Positions 24,270 through 32,043 of a stretch of 64,000 nt of DNA are shown piece after piece. The number at the start of each line of letters is the position of its first letter. Within the stretch, counting starts at the first letter, position 1. The position numbers and the translations under genes are program-made. Origin of the DNA: a virus; IMG/VR virus record IMGVR_UViG_3300025887_000013, positions 1 through 64,000 of that record. One strand, written 5' to 3'. The notes under the pieces were generated by a model that saw only the letters and a program-made list of their open reading frames with translations, had not been told where the DNA came from and did not search any database.

Positions 24270-24728
24270 ATGTGGTACATCAAGAATACAGAATACAATC
24301 CTACCGAAGACGAACTCAGCGAATACGTTGGGTTCGTTTATCTTATTACAGAACGTGATACCGGAAAGAAATATGTCGGTAAGAAGTTCTTCTGGTCTAC
24401 TCGCAGACTACCACCATTAAAAGGTCAGAAACGGAAACGCAAGGTTACCAAACAATCTGACTGGATGGACTACTATGGGTCATCCGAAGAACTCAAATTA
24501 CTGGTAGAAAAGAAAGGTGGTGAAGCATACTACCGAGAGATACTACACCTCTGCAAAACCAAAGGTGAGTGTTCCTACCTCGAAGCTAAAGAACAATTCG
24601 ACCGTGACGTTCTGTTACGGGACGACTACTACAATGCGTTTATTGGATGTAAGATTCACGCAAAGCACCTCCCCAAGACACTAGTCCAATCCGGACATCA
24701 AATAGAACCTTGGCACAATCGACCATAG
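24270..24728 (+). CDS. GIY-YIG-like nuclease
   Basis: 152 aa. GFVYLITERDTGKKYVGKKFFW at residues 21-42 matches the GIY...YIG two-strand start of GIY-YIG nucleases in degenerate form (VYLI...KYVGKK); SDWMDYYGSSEEL and LEAKEQFDRDVL provide the helical region with a possible catalytic Glu. Similar short proteins in T4-like phages are labelled Seg-like homing endonucleases. It lacks a DNA-binding extension, so a repair or host-DNA nicking role is also possible. Confidence 0.68.
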   Translation: MWYIKNTEYNPTEDELSEYVGFVYLITERDTGKKYVGKKFFWSTRRLPPLKGQKRKRKVTKQSDWMDYYGSSEELKLLVEKKGGEAYYREILHLCKTKGECSYLEAKEQFDRDVLLRDDYYNAFIGCKIHAKHLPKTLVQSGHQIEPWHNRP

Positions 24729-24765
24729 TTATACCCACTATTCATGAAATAAATGATAATAGTTG

Positions 24766-24794
24766 TTGACTTCTTGTTATGATTATGAGATAAT
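24766..24794 (+). promoter_or_regulatory. Sigma-70-type early promoter P2
   Basis: TTGACT (24766-24771), 17-base spacer, GATAAT (24789-24794); same family as P1, including upstream ATGATAATAGTTG and downstream GATTGAGTTGAGAGAG leader. Drives the two small genes at 24828 and 24974. Confidence 0.85.
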
Positions 24795-24827
24795 ACTTGT
24801 ACAGATTGAGTTGAGAGAGATTATATT

Positions 24828-24974
24828 ATGAATGACGAACTTGCCGAACTATCCATCCTTTGGAATGACCTCGCTATGTTGCTTGACGCCCAAGAGTGTT
24901 ACAACGAGAGGTACTATAATTCAGAGTACAAGAGAATCATTGGTCGCATAAATGAAATTGGAGGTGTGAAATAA
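24828..24974 (+). CDS. Small hypothetical protein, 48 aa
   Basis: First ORF behind P2 with GAGAGAG as ribosome site. Acidic helical protein MNDELAELSILWNDLAMLL...; the stop overlaps the next ATG by one base. Unrecognised. Confidence 0.62.
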   Translation: MNDELAELSILWNDLAMLLDAQECYNERYYNSEYKRIIGRINEIGGVK

Positions 24975-25189
24975 TGAATGTAGATACACTAGAGAAAGTT
25001 GTTTATATGTTGATTGCAGCTGCAATTGCGGTTCTCACGCTTGTTTATGTGGGTGACAATATTCTGGATCAACCAGACGTGCACTTCAGTAATTCTACTG
25101 GCGAATGCGTCAAGGTTATAAACTATGGAGATGATGAATACTCCTGTGATAATATACCAAAACGTTATAACCATGTATGGGTCTTATAA
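24974..25189 (+). CDS. Small membrane protein conserved in marine phages, 71 aa
   Basis: One N-terminal membrane helix (VVYMLIAAAIAVLTLVYVG, about residues 9-27), followed by a periplasmic or external domain VHFSNSTGECVKVINY...YSCDNIPKRYNHVWV with two Cys that could form a disulfide. The STGECV.V.NY...YSCDN.P.RY pattern recurs in marine phages. Function unknown. Confidence 0.7.
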   Translation: MNVDTLEKVVYMLIAAAIAVLTLVYVGDNILDQPDVHFSNSTGECVKVINYGDDEYSCDNIPKRYNHVWVL

Positions 25190-25220
25190 CAAATTGTTCT
25201 AAAAATAAATGAAATAGTTG

Positions 25221-25249
25221 TTGCATTATTGTTTTAGTTATGAGATAAT
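25221..25249 (+). promoter_or_regulatory. Sigma-70-type early promoter P3
   Basis: TTGCAT (25221-25226), 17-base spacer, GATAAT (25244-25249), with the family spacer TATTGTTTTAGTTATGA. The upstream AACAAATTGTTC...AAATGAAATAG is shared with the promoter at 44034. Confidence 0.82.
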
Positions 25250-25304
25250 GTCTTTGTTGGTTGGGGAGTGTCCCCGTTGTTTTTACTTTGAAAGAGACTA
25301 TATT

Positions 25305-25862
25305 ATGAAAAATGAAATGATTGCTTTGTTCGCGAAACACGACCTTGTTCTTACTATTGACGAAGAACGTTTAGTTGCCAAGTGCGACCGTCCTGCTCCC
25401 CGTGCCCGTCTTGGGTTCAAGAATGAGTACCACGTTCGTTACCGTACTATTGAACGTATGTACGAAGCGCAACAAGAGTTCATTGATAATCGTCTTGCCA
25501 CTATCGAATACCGTGCCAAAGCGAAAGAAGAACGCAAAGTCAAGGCAGTAGAACTTGCCGCCAACGTCAAGGTCGGTGACTTGTTCGTTGACTCTTGGGG
25601 TTACGAACAGACTCAAGTTGATTGTTACCAAGTCGTTGCGAAACCTACAGCGAAAACTGTCATTGTCCGTGAGGTTGCCACCGCAACTGTTGAAGGTAGT
25701 GAAGGAATGATGTGTCAAAATGTTCGTGCGGTTCCCAACTCTTTCGTTGGTGAAGAGATGAAGAAACGAATCGACAACTACGGTGGCTTCAAGACTTCTT
25801 CTCATTCTTTTGCTCGTCCTACTACTGCGGAAGCTACTCACTACAACAGCTGGTACTACTAA
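25305..25862 (+). CDS. Phage protein of unknown function, 185 aa
   Basis: ATG 25305 lies 56 bases after P3 with GAAAGAGA before it; the frame is open further upstream but that reads through the promoter. N-terminal half is helical and charged (IEYRAKAKEERKVKAVELAANV), then VGDLFVDSWGYEQTQVDCYQVVAKP, a small beta-domain pattern found in several phage and plasmid proteins. The C-terminus ends HYNSWYY. No enzymatic motif seen. Confidence 0.7.
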   Translation: MKNEMIALFAKHDLVLTIDEERLVAKCDRPAPRARLGFKNEYHVRYRTIERMYEAQQEFIDNRLATIEYRAKAKEERKVKAVELAANVKVGDLFVDSWGYEQTQVDCYQVVAKPTAKTVIVREVATATVEGSEGMMCQNVRAVPNSFVGEEMKKRIDNYGGFKTSSHSFARPTTAEATHYNSWYY

Positions 25863-25874
25863 GGAGATTTTAAA

Positions 25875-26015
25875 ATGAGTGATTACGTTTACTACTTAGA
25901 AGAGGATGGCGAGTTTCTTGCCGAAATGATCTTCGACAGTGAACAGGATGCAATCGATTATGCCGAAGAAAAAGCAATGAAGAACTACAAGATTATTGAG
26001 TGGGACTGTGATTAA
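25875..26015 (+). CDS. Small acidic protein, 46 aa
   Basis: Starts MSDYVYYLEEDGEF after AAGGAGA, the best ribosome site in this region. Strongly acidic. Last gene before the terminator at 26071. No homologue recognised. Confidence 0.68.
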   Translation: MSDYVYYLEEDGEFLAEMIFDSEQDAIDYAEEKAMKNYKIIEWDCD

Positions 26016-26070
26016 ACCAACGTTAAATTGGTAATGATTCCTGTGAGGGTTTAACCACGTTCGCTCTTTT

Positions 26071-26095
26071 CCCCCGAGAAATCGGGGGTTTTTTT
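26071..26095 (+). terminator. Rho-independent terminator
   Basis: Stem CCCCCGA / TCGGGGG with a GAAA tetraloop followed by seven T. Ends the P3 transcript. The flanking 26016-26157 gap contains no ORF I would call; CCAACGTTAAATTGG at about 26018 could form a weak extra stem. Confidence 0.92.
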
Positions 26096-26157
26096 ACATA
26101 TAGATACTAAGTGAAAACACAAAAAACCCTATATAGTTATAGTAAAGGTGAAATATA

Positions 26158-26592
26158 ATGGCCAACAATAGAACCCCCGACATTTTCGAAATCTTCGAAG
26201 AGTTTGGGAAACAAACAACTAAAACCAAAAGAAAGGATGTTCTGTTGAAATATCAGAATGTTGCTGCTTTAACAGATGTCCTCCGAGGCACTTTTGATGA
26301 TACTCTTCAGTTCATCTTGCCCGCGGGCACTCCTCCGTATACCCCAAATAGACCTGAGTCAACCCCTTCTAGTCTCCTACGACTACATAAAGAATTCGGT
26401 TATTATGTTAAAGGTGGGCCAGGCAAAGATATGCAGGCGTTTAGACGCGAACTCAAATTCATGCGACTCTTGGAATCAATACATCCAAAAGATGCAGAGA
26501 TAGTTTTGTCGATGGTGGCAAAAAAGTCACCAGTGAAATACTTAACCAAAAAACTAGTACAGGAGACCTTTCCAAAACTGATCCAGAAATAA
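26158..26592 (+). CDS. Conserved T4-like phage protein (DUF6433-like), 144 aa
   Basis: Contains VLRGTFDDTLQFILPAGTPPYTPNRPES and KGGPGKDMQAFRRELKFMRLLESIHPKDAEIVLSM, then KKLVQETFP. This string is highly conserved in marine T4-like phages (DUF6433, from memory). Preceded by AAAGGTG. Function unknown; it is usually near replication and early genes. Confidence 0.72.
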   Translation: MANNRTPDIFEIFEEFGKQTTKTKRKDVLLKYQNVAALTDVLRGTFDDTLQFILPAGTPPYTPNRPESTPSSLLRLHKEFGYYVKGGPGKDMQAFRRELKFMRLLESIHPKDAEIVLSMVAKKSPVKYLTKKLVQETFPKLIQK

Positions 26593-26622
26593 CCATCCCT
26601 TTAACTAACAAACGAGGTGTTG

Positions 26623-26784
26623 ATGTCAGAAAAACAATTGGAACGCTTGAAGCGAGACCGTCAGGAATTGGATTATTATATCCAACGAATGAAGAAGAAA
26701 GGAAGAGATAACTTGGTTTATAAACTAGCAAAGAAACAAGAGTATCTCAATCAAACTATTGTTGAACAACTAACGACTCAATAA
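26623..26784 (+). CDS. Small coiled-coil protein, 53 aa
   Basis: MSEKQLERLKRDRQELDYYIQRMKKKG..., a Leu/Lys heptad-like helix. Ribosome site GAGGTG at 26614-26619. No family recognised. Confidence 0.6.
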   Translation: MSEKQLERLKRDRQELDYYIQRMKKKGRDNLVYKLAKKQEYLNQTIVEQLTTQ

Positions 26785-26805
26785 GGAAGGTGATCCGTAT
26801 CTCTT

Positions 26806-26826
26806 CACCCCCCCACTCGGGGGGTG
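26806..26826 (+). repeat. GC-rich hairpin without U-run
   Basis: CACCCCC (26806-26812) pairs with GGGGGTG (26820-26826). No poly-T follows, so termination is doubtful; it may protect RNA ends or pause polymerase ahead of the gene at 26851. Confidence 0.5.
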
Positions 26827-26850
26827 TCGTATGGAAAACAATAATAAATT

Positions 26851-27087
26851 ATGCCAATATATGAATTTAAAGATAATGAGACCGGCGAAGTAATCGAAGT
26901 CATGATGAAAATATCAGAGTACGATGACTACCGAAAAGATAACCCCCATCTAAATAGATGTTTCACTAAAGCGCCCGGTTTAACATCGGGAGTCAAATCC
27001 GCATTGACAATGGCTGGTAGCGATTGGCAAGAACACCTAGGCAACATTAAGAAAGGTGCGGGTAAAGATAACAACATCAAAACATAG
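26851..27087 (+). CDS. FmdB-like small protein lacking zinc cysteines, 78 aa
   Basis: MPIYEFKDNETGEVIEVMMKISEYDDY...LNRCFTKAPGLTSGV follows the FmdB-type zinc-ribbon template (MPIYEY.C..CG..FE), but the CxxC pair is missing and only one Cys remains. Such derivatives occur upstream of phoH in marine T4-like phages. Role unknown. Confidence 0.65.
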   Translation: MPIYEFKDNETGEVIEVMMKISEYDDYRKDNPHLNRCFTKAPGLTSGVKSALTMAGSDWQEHLGNIKKGAGKDNNIKT

Positions 27088-27095
27088 AGAACTTA

Positions 27096-27779
27096 ATGCA
27101 AAAACCACAAACGTTAAAGATCGATCATCTTTTGACAGTCGATCCAATGACTACTGGCCAAGAACAAGTGTTCTCTGCCTACAAGTCTGGTTCGCACTTG
27201 GTACTGAATGGATCTGCGGGGACGGGTAAAACTTTTAGTGCACTGTATCTTGGACTAGAGACTGTACTTGATAAAGGTAACCAGTTTTCATCTGTAGTTA
27301 TCTGTAGGTCTATCGTACCTACCCGAGAGATTGGATTCTTGCCAGGAACTCTAGAAGAGAAGATGGATGCATATACCGCACCCTACAAATCAATATGCGC
27401 GGAACTATTCGATGATCCGGAAGCATACCGAAAACTTTCGGAGAACAAGACGGTTGATTTTATCTCAACGTCACATATTCGTGGAACTACAATCAACGAT
27501 GCAGTTATCATAGTGGATGAGATGCAGAACTTGACATTCCATGAATTAGATAGTATCATTACTAGAGTTGGTCAGAATTGTCGGATCATATTCTGTGGTG
27601 ATTATTATCAATCAGACTTCGTAAAAGAAGGTGATAGGAAAGGTATCGTGAAGTTTATCGAGATACTTGAGTTGATGAAGAACTTCACTGTAGTAGAATT
27701 TACATGGGCAGATATAGTACGTTCGGACTTCGTGCGAGACTATATAATGACTAAAGAACTAATAGAGGAAAAGAAATGA
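27096..27779 (+). CDS. phoH: PhoH-like P-loop ATPase
   Basis: 227 aa, a standalone PhoH domain with Walker A G39-SAGTGKT-46, Walker B VIIVDEMQN and the sensor IIFCGDYYQSD. PhoH proteins are ATPases linked to RNA metabolism and are a common marine-phage gene whose exact role is unsettled. ATG 27096; coupled by ATGA to the lysozyme gene downstream. Confidence 0.92.
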   Translation: MQKPQTLKIDHLLTVDPMTTGQEQVFSAYKSGSHLVLNGSAGTGKTFSALYLGLETVLDKGNQFSSVVICRSIVPTREIGFLPGTLEEKMDAYTAPYKSICAELFDDPEAYRKLSENKTVDFISTSHIRGTTINDAVIIVDEMQNLTFHELDSIITRVGQNCRIIFCGDYYQSDFVKEGDRKGIVKFIEILELMKNFTVVEFTWADIVRSDFVRDYIMTKELIEEKK

Positions 27780-28222
27780 ACAGACAAGAAGTATTCGAAA
27801 CATTAAAAGTGGACGAAGGAGTCGAGTATGAAATCTATAACGACCATCTTGGGTACGCAACATTTGGTGTCGGGCATCTCGTACTTGAAACTGACCCCGA
27901 ACACGGACAACCGGTCGGAACCCCAATCAGTGAAGACAGAGTTGCCGAGTGTTTTGACAACGACCTCAATACAGCAATCAGCGAGTGTCATGCTTTATAC
28001 GGACAGGGCGACTTTGATTCGTTACCAGACGGAGTACAAGGTGTACTTGTCAATATGATGTTCAACATGGGACGTACTCGTTTGAGTAAGTTCAAGAACT
28101 TCAATGGTGCAATTGCAGAAGGTGATTGGAAACGTGCAGGTGTAGAGGGACGTGATAGTCTCTGGCATCGACAGGTTACAAACCGTGCAGAAAGACTAAT
28201 GGTAACCTTAGAGAACGTATAA
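27776..28222 (+). CDS. Endolysin, GH24 lysozyme
   Basis: 148 aa muramidase that cleaves cell-wall peptidoglycan at lysis. E14, D23 and T29 (DEGVEYEIYNDHLGYATFGVGH) have the same spacing as the T4 lysozyme catalytic triad E11-D20-T26; the C-terminal lobe contains VLVNMMFNMG and an SLWHRQVTNRAERL helix. There is no signal peptide, so release needs a holin (candidate at 13677). It overlaps phoH by four bases, unlike the usual lysis cassette placement. Confidence 0.92.
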   Translation: MNRQEVFETLKVDEGVEYEIYNDHLGYATFGVGHLVLETDPEHGQPVGTPISEDRVAECFDNDLNTAISECHALYGQGDFDSLPDGVQGVLVNMMFNMGRTRLSKFKNFNGAIAEGDWKRAGVEGRDSLWHRQVTNRAERLMVTLENV

Positions 28223-28231
28223 GTAATTAGT

Positions 28232-28378
28232 ATGGCCAAGTACAGTCGTCACGATAGTAGAAACAAGAAACGTAATAAACATAAACAGATGACCTTGAAT
28301 GGGAACTCTGATACACGAAAAGTGAGAGATAATGAGAAACGCGATTTTTCAATACATGATCGTCAACGACAAGGTTGA
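28232..28378 (+). CDS. Small basic protein conserved in marine phages, 48 aa
   Basis: MAKYSRHDSRNKKRNKHKQ... A MAKY.R.D.RNKK start is common to a small family in marine T4-like phages. It overlaps the following glycosyltransferase gene by 47 bases, which is unusual here. Function unknown. Confidence 0.55.
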   Translation: MAKYSRHDSRNKKRNKHKQMTLNGNSDTRKVRDNEKRDFSIHDRQRQG

Positions 28379-29156
28379 TGAACGTGGTGATATCGAAGGT
28401 AGAAAGAGAAGTCAAGTGTATCGAGAGTGTGCGGATATATCTCGCAATTCATTCTTACAGTACGCAGATCACGTAGATGCGGATTATCACTATTCCGATG
28501 AAGCGGTGTATTGTAAGGACGATCATTCAACCGGAATATTGTTTGAATGTTTACGCGTAATCTATGACCCGATGTTCGACCAGTACGACAAGGTACTCTT
28601 TGCTGATACTGATATTGTAGTAAACACCGATGAAAACATCTTCGACATATGTGAAGACGGAGATGTTTTCGGTGTACTTGAGAGTGATATCGTCACCGCT
28701 GATGGTGGTGGATATAACTCTTGGGATTATAAACAAAGTACCTATCTCGACTTTGTAAACAAGTTCCAGATGCACGGCATTCCGGTCGTGCCTTCTATGC
28801 CACCTAGCAGACCATCCAAAATAACCATACTGAATACCGGTGTGGTTGTATGGACACGCGAGGCACGTCTACGTGCACGTGAGTTGTTTATGCCTTGGAA
28901 AGAATGGTTCTACGCTAAACCCGAATTCCATATGTCTGTAATGAATGATCAACCATACATCTCTGGTCAGTTGATGCAACATGAATTTGATCTGGTCACC
29001 ATAGACCAGACATGGAATGATTCCCCCCACTACGCCACAGAAGAAGAGTTCTTTGAGAAGGCGAAGTTCTGTCACTATACTGGCGGAGGATGGAAGATCC
29101 TCATGCTAGACCACTATCACTCAAACAAATTCCGACTATCACCAAAACAAATGTAA
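28332..29156 (+). CDS. GT8-like glycosyltransferase
   Basis: 274 aa GT-A fold transferase. YDKVLFADTDIVV places D92-T-D94 as the DxD metal site; GVLESDIVT and TILNTGVVVW are the acceptor and NTGV strands typical of family 8-like enzymes, and HY in KFCHYTGGG near the C-terminus could be the final metal-binding His. It probably adds a hexose from a nucleotide sugar. First of several glycosyltransferases up to 38.7 kb. Confidence 0.75.
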   Translation: MRNAIFQYMIVNDKVDERGDIEGRKRSQVYRECADISRNSFLQYADHVDADYHYSDEAVYCKDDHSTGILFECLRVIYDPMFDQYDKVLFADTDIVVNTDENIFDICEDGDVFGVLESDIVTADGGGYNSWDYKQSTYLDFVNKFQMHGIPVVPSMPPSRPSKITILNTGVVVWTREARLRARELFMPWKEWFYAKPEFHMSVMNDQPYISGQLMQHEFDLVTIDQTWNDSPHYATEEEFFEKAKFCHYTGGGWKILMLDHYHSNKFRLSPKQM

Positions 29157-29163
29157 ATAAGTG

Positions 29164-29192
29164 TTGACATCTTGTTTTAACTATGAGATAAT
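29164..29192 (+). promoter_or_regulatory. Sigma-70-type early promoter P4
   Basis: TTGACA (29164-29169), 17-base spacer, GATAAT (29187-29192), same family as P1-P3; followed by AATTGAGAGAGAGAGG. Drives the small gene at 29225 and the 5'-nucleotidase gene. Confidence 0.88.
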
Positions 29193-29224
29193 GGGTACCT
29201 AATTGAGAGAGAGAGGTGTTTATT

Positions 29225-29413
29225 ATGAATTATGTAGAAACTGGTGCCATTGTTACAAAGATGATCGAACTTATTCGTAAGGATAACGATAATCCAAATT
29301 ATGCAATCGGTTACCTAGAAGCTATGATGAGAACTCTATCTATGAAATATCCCAAAGTTCTCGAAGAATTTATCGAAACTATTGACTATTTAGAAAATAA
29401 GGAAGTAAAGTGA
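29225..29413 (+). CDS. Small helical protein, 62 aa
   Basis: ATG 29225, behind P4 with GAGAGAGAGG ribosome site; the in-frame GTG at 29216 overlaps that site and is rejected. MNYVETGAIVTKMIELIRKDNDNPNYAIGYLEAMM looks like a compact helical bundle. Overlaps the next GTG by four bases. Unrecognised. Confidence 0.65.
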   Translation: MNYVETGAIVTKMIELIRKDNDNPNYAIGYLEAMMRTLSMKYPKVLEEFIETIDYLENKEVK

Positions 29414-29991
29414 ATAAAGAAAATGTAATATTAACAGACATCGATGGTGTAGTTCTTAACTGGTTCTACGCATTCGATATCTGGATGAACGAACACGGTC
29501 ACAAGTTAGCTGACCCAACAAACCTAGTCTATGATGTCAGTGAAGCCTATGGTGTTGACAAGGAGACTGGTAAGATGTTAGTCCGTGTGTTTAACGAGAG
29601 TGCCCATGTCGGGTTCCTTCCACCACTACGTGACGCAATGCATTACATGAAGAAGTTGCACGAAGAACATGGTTATGTGTTCCATGCGATTACTAGTCTG
29701 AGTGACAATCCTAATGCGCAGAAGTTGCGTATCCTAAACCTTCAGAAGTTGTTCGGTGAGACTTTGTTTGAGAAGTTCATTATCCTTGGTTGTGGTGATG
29801 ACAAAGACGAAGCCTTAGAACCTTACCGTGACACCGAATGCCTGTGGGTAGAAGATAAGACTGAGAATGCCGAACTAGGTGTTGAACTTGGTCTGGAGAG
29901 TGTGTTGATGGAACATGGTTTCAACATGAACCACCCAACTATCCCTTGCATGAAGAACTGGAAAGAGATCTACGAAAAACTGGTTGGTTAA
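29410..29991 (+). CDS. HAD-family 5'(3')-nucleotidase-like phosphatase
   Basis: 193 aa. ILTDIDGVVLNW is HAD motif I (nucleophile Asp and acid Asp), FHAITSLSDNP is the motif II Thr/Ser region, and WVEDKTENAELG supplies motif IV acidic residues. The layout matches the NT5C-type deoxyribonucleotidases found in phages. It would dephosphorylate nucleotides or a sugar phosphate. GTG start overlapping the upstream gene. Confidence 0.72.
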   Translation: MNKENVILTDIDGVVLNWFYAFDIWMNEHGHKLADPTNLVYDVSEAYGVDKETGKMLVRVFNESAHVGFLPPLRDAMHYMKKLHEEHGYVFHAITSLSDNPNAQKLRILNLQKLFGETLFEKFIILGCGDDKDEALEPYRDTECLWVEDKTENAELGVELGLESVLMEHGFNMNHPTIPCMKNWKEIYEKLVG

Positions 29992-30006
29992 AATGTGACT
30001 AAATAT

Positions 30007-30025
30007 CCTCATACAATCTATGAGG
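30007..30025 (+). promoter_or_regulatory. Hairpin sequestering a ribosome site
   Basis: CCTCATA (30007-30013) pairs perfectly with TATGAGG (30019-30025) around a five-base loop. The GAGG of the right arm is the Shine-Dalgarno of the carbamoyltransferase (ATG 30033), so the stem would hide it. Translational control is likely. Confidence 0.6.
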
Positions 30026-30032
30026 TATATTT

Positions 30033-31529
30033 ATGCGTTACGTTGGTTTCAGTGAGTATTATCACGATGCAGCACTATCAATTATAAACAAGGACGGTAC
30101 TGTGGAGTTCGCTTCACAGGCCGAACGTTTTTCTAAGAAGAAGAACGACCCTATCATTCCCGAAAGTCTCTGGGAATATGTTAACGACAACGATCATGTA
30201 TCATTCTATGAAGACTATGCACTTCGAGAAAAATACCGAGATACTTATCGAGGTTTAAAAGGCAAAACACTCCAAAGAGATGTTTCTTCACACGAAGAAA
30301 TACCAATCGGTGAAAGTCTTGTCTATGACAACTTCCACGAACATCACATATCACATTGCGCAACCGCATTCTACACCCGCCCTTGGAAAGACAAAGAAGA
30401 TACTGTTATGGTGTCTATCGATGGTGCAGGCGAATATCAAACTGCGGTCATCTACGACCACAACTTCAACCTAATCAAAGAATGGCATTACCCCAAGTCT
30501 ATAGGACTAGTCTACACTAGTGCAACAAAAACGTTGGGTTTACGTCCACTTGAGGATGAGTATGTTGTTATGGGATTGTCATCATATGGTACCGCACCTC
30601 CAGAGATGGTACAATGGTTGATTGATTGGTGGGAAGATACTCCTGATGTTGCGACCGGAGTAGGTAAAGAGGTTTTACTAGATCATCCGGATAGTCCGGA
30701 GTATGTAGGATTTAAGAGGATGCGAAATAAACTAATCGACTTCGCTAAACAGTACGGAGATAAAGATTTCGCAGCCGGTATTCAGAGGTTTTCAGAGTAT
30801 GGTATTATGCAGATCATGCATATTGCAAAACAACACGGAAACAAGTTAGTGTACTCTGGTGGTTGTGCACAGAATGTTGTTACCAATTCAATGATACACG
30901 AACTATTTGATGGTCAAATGCATATTGCAGTTGCACCTACAGATGCAGGATCTAGTCTTGGTACTGCCGCAATGACATGGGCAAAGGAAACAGGAAAGGA
31001 TCAATTGATTTGGTCGCCCTATTCTGGTTACAACATAGATAGAGAGGTAAACGTACAGGAAGTAGTCGATCACCTCTTAGAACACCGTGTGTGCGGTCTG
31101 GCGAACGGTAAAGCGGAGTTTGGCCCACGTGCACTAGGTAACAGGTCTTTGATCGCAGATGTGAGGTATGACGTAAAGGATACGGTGAATGGTATCAAAC
31201 GTAGACAGAAGTACCGACCATTCGCACCCGCAATCCTAGAGGAACATGCACACGAGTACTTCGAAGGGCCTATGAATGAGTACATGCAATACACCTCTAT
31301 AGCAAAACATCCTTATACGTCAGTCACTCATGTAGATGGTACTGCTCGTGTTCAGATAGTAAAGAAAGATTGTCCGTCTATATTCCGTAAGATTATCGAA
31401 GAATATTACGCAAGGACGGGCGTTCCGATGTTACTAAATACCTCATTGAACATCCGCGGCCGTCCGATGGTCAACGATGAACATGACGCAGAATTGTGGG
31501 AACAAAAGTACGGAGTGAAGGTTTTTTAA
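30033..31529 (+). CDS. Carbamoyltransferase, NodU/CmcH/TobZ family
   Basis: 498 aa two-domain enzyme. The N-terminal YrdC-unlike kinase-type fold begins GFSEYYHDAALSII, with metal-binding H104-H-I-S-H108 (EHHISHCATAFY) and VSIDGAGEYQT; the C-terminal part has NGKAEFGPRALGNRSLIADVR, the hallmark of the family. These enzymes O-carbamoylate sugars or antibiotic intermediates via carbamoyl-adenylate. Here the acceptor is unknown; a glycan or modified nucleoside is likely. Next to an Fe(II) oxygenase and upstream of GT genes. Related genes occur in other marine T4-like phages. Confidence 0.85.
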   Translation: MRYVGFSEYYHDAALSIINKDGTVEFASQAERFSKKKNDPIIPESLWEYVNDNDHVSFYEDYALREKYRDTYRGLKGKTLQRDVSSHEEIPIGESLVYDNFHEHHISHCATAFYTRPWKDKEDTVMVSIDGAGEYQTAVIYDHNFNLIKEWHYPKSIGLVYTSATKTLGLRPLEDEYVVMGLSSYGTAPPEMVQWLIDWWEDTPDVATGVGKEVLLDHPDSPEYVGFKRMRNKLIDFAKQYGDKDFAAGIQRFSEYGIMQIMHIAKQHGNKLVYSGGCAQNVVTNSMIHELFDGQMHIAVAPTDAGSSLGTAAMTWAKETGKDQLIWSPYSGYNIDREVNVQEVVDHLLEHRVCGLANGKAEFGPRALGNRSLIADVRYDVKDTVNGIKRRQKYRPFAPAILEEHAHEYFEGPMNEYMQYTSIAKHPYTSVTHVDGTARVQIVKKDCPSIFRKIIEEYYARTGVPMLLNTSLNIRGRPMVNDEHDAELWEQKYGVKVF

Positions 31530-32029
31530 TGCAGTACATACGCAAATATAAAATTGATGATTGGGAAAGTGTTCAGGACAAGATATTACTTGCTATCGAA
31601 ATGATAAAAGATAACAACGTATGTGAATATGCTAACATGTCTCATTCTGATTACAAGGTTGATGCAAAACCTTTGTATTGGGAAGTATTCGAGAATGCTG
31701 TTCGGCCAAGTCTAGAGGAATATATGTCTAGTTGGAAGTGTACCGACATACGCATAGGTAATATGTGGTTTGCAGAATATAGTGAACATGGTGCAGACTT
31801 CAACTGGCACACCCATGAAGGTGCGAACATGTCCGGTGTCCTTCAAGTAGTATTAGAAGATCCGGAAAACGGAACACAATTATTAGGAACACCAATAGAT
31901 TTGGAAGAAGGGGATCTTGTAGTATTCCCTTCGATGTTACCCCACAGAAGTCCTATGATAACCGACAGTAAGAAACTTGTTATCGGTTTTAATTGGGACA
32001 TACATGGTAGTGAATTACACGAACATTAA
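31529..32029 (+). CDS. 2OG-Fe(II) oxygenase-like protein
   Basis: 166 aa from ATG 31529, which overlaps the upstream TAA (TAATG). WHTHEGANMSGVLQV gives H94-x-H96 and LEEGDLVVFPSMLPHRSPMI gives H139, a double-stranded beta-helix metal triad; K/R in SKKLVIGFNW could bind 2-oxoglutarate. Similar small oxygenases in marine phages hydroxylate unknown targets. Probably acts in the same pathway as the carbamoyltransferase. Confidence 0.7.
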   Translation: MQYIRKYKIDDWESVQDKILLAIEMIKDNNVCEYANMSHSDYKVDAKPLYWEVFENAVRPSLEEYMSSWKCTDIRIGNMWFAEYSEHGADFNWHTHEGANMSGVLQVVLEDPENGTQLLGTPIDLEEGDLVVFPSMLPHRSPMITDSKKLVIGFNWDIHGSELHEH

Positions 32030-32043
32030 ACTAGGAGAATAAA

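Noticed and set aside
26016-26070. Possible tRNA or small RNA before the terminator
   Set aside because: Short weak stems only; no cloverleaf, anticodon arm or CCA-like end could be traced.
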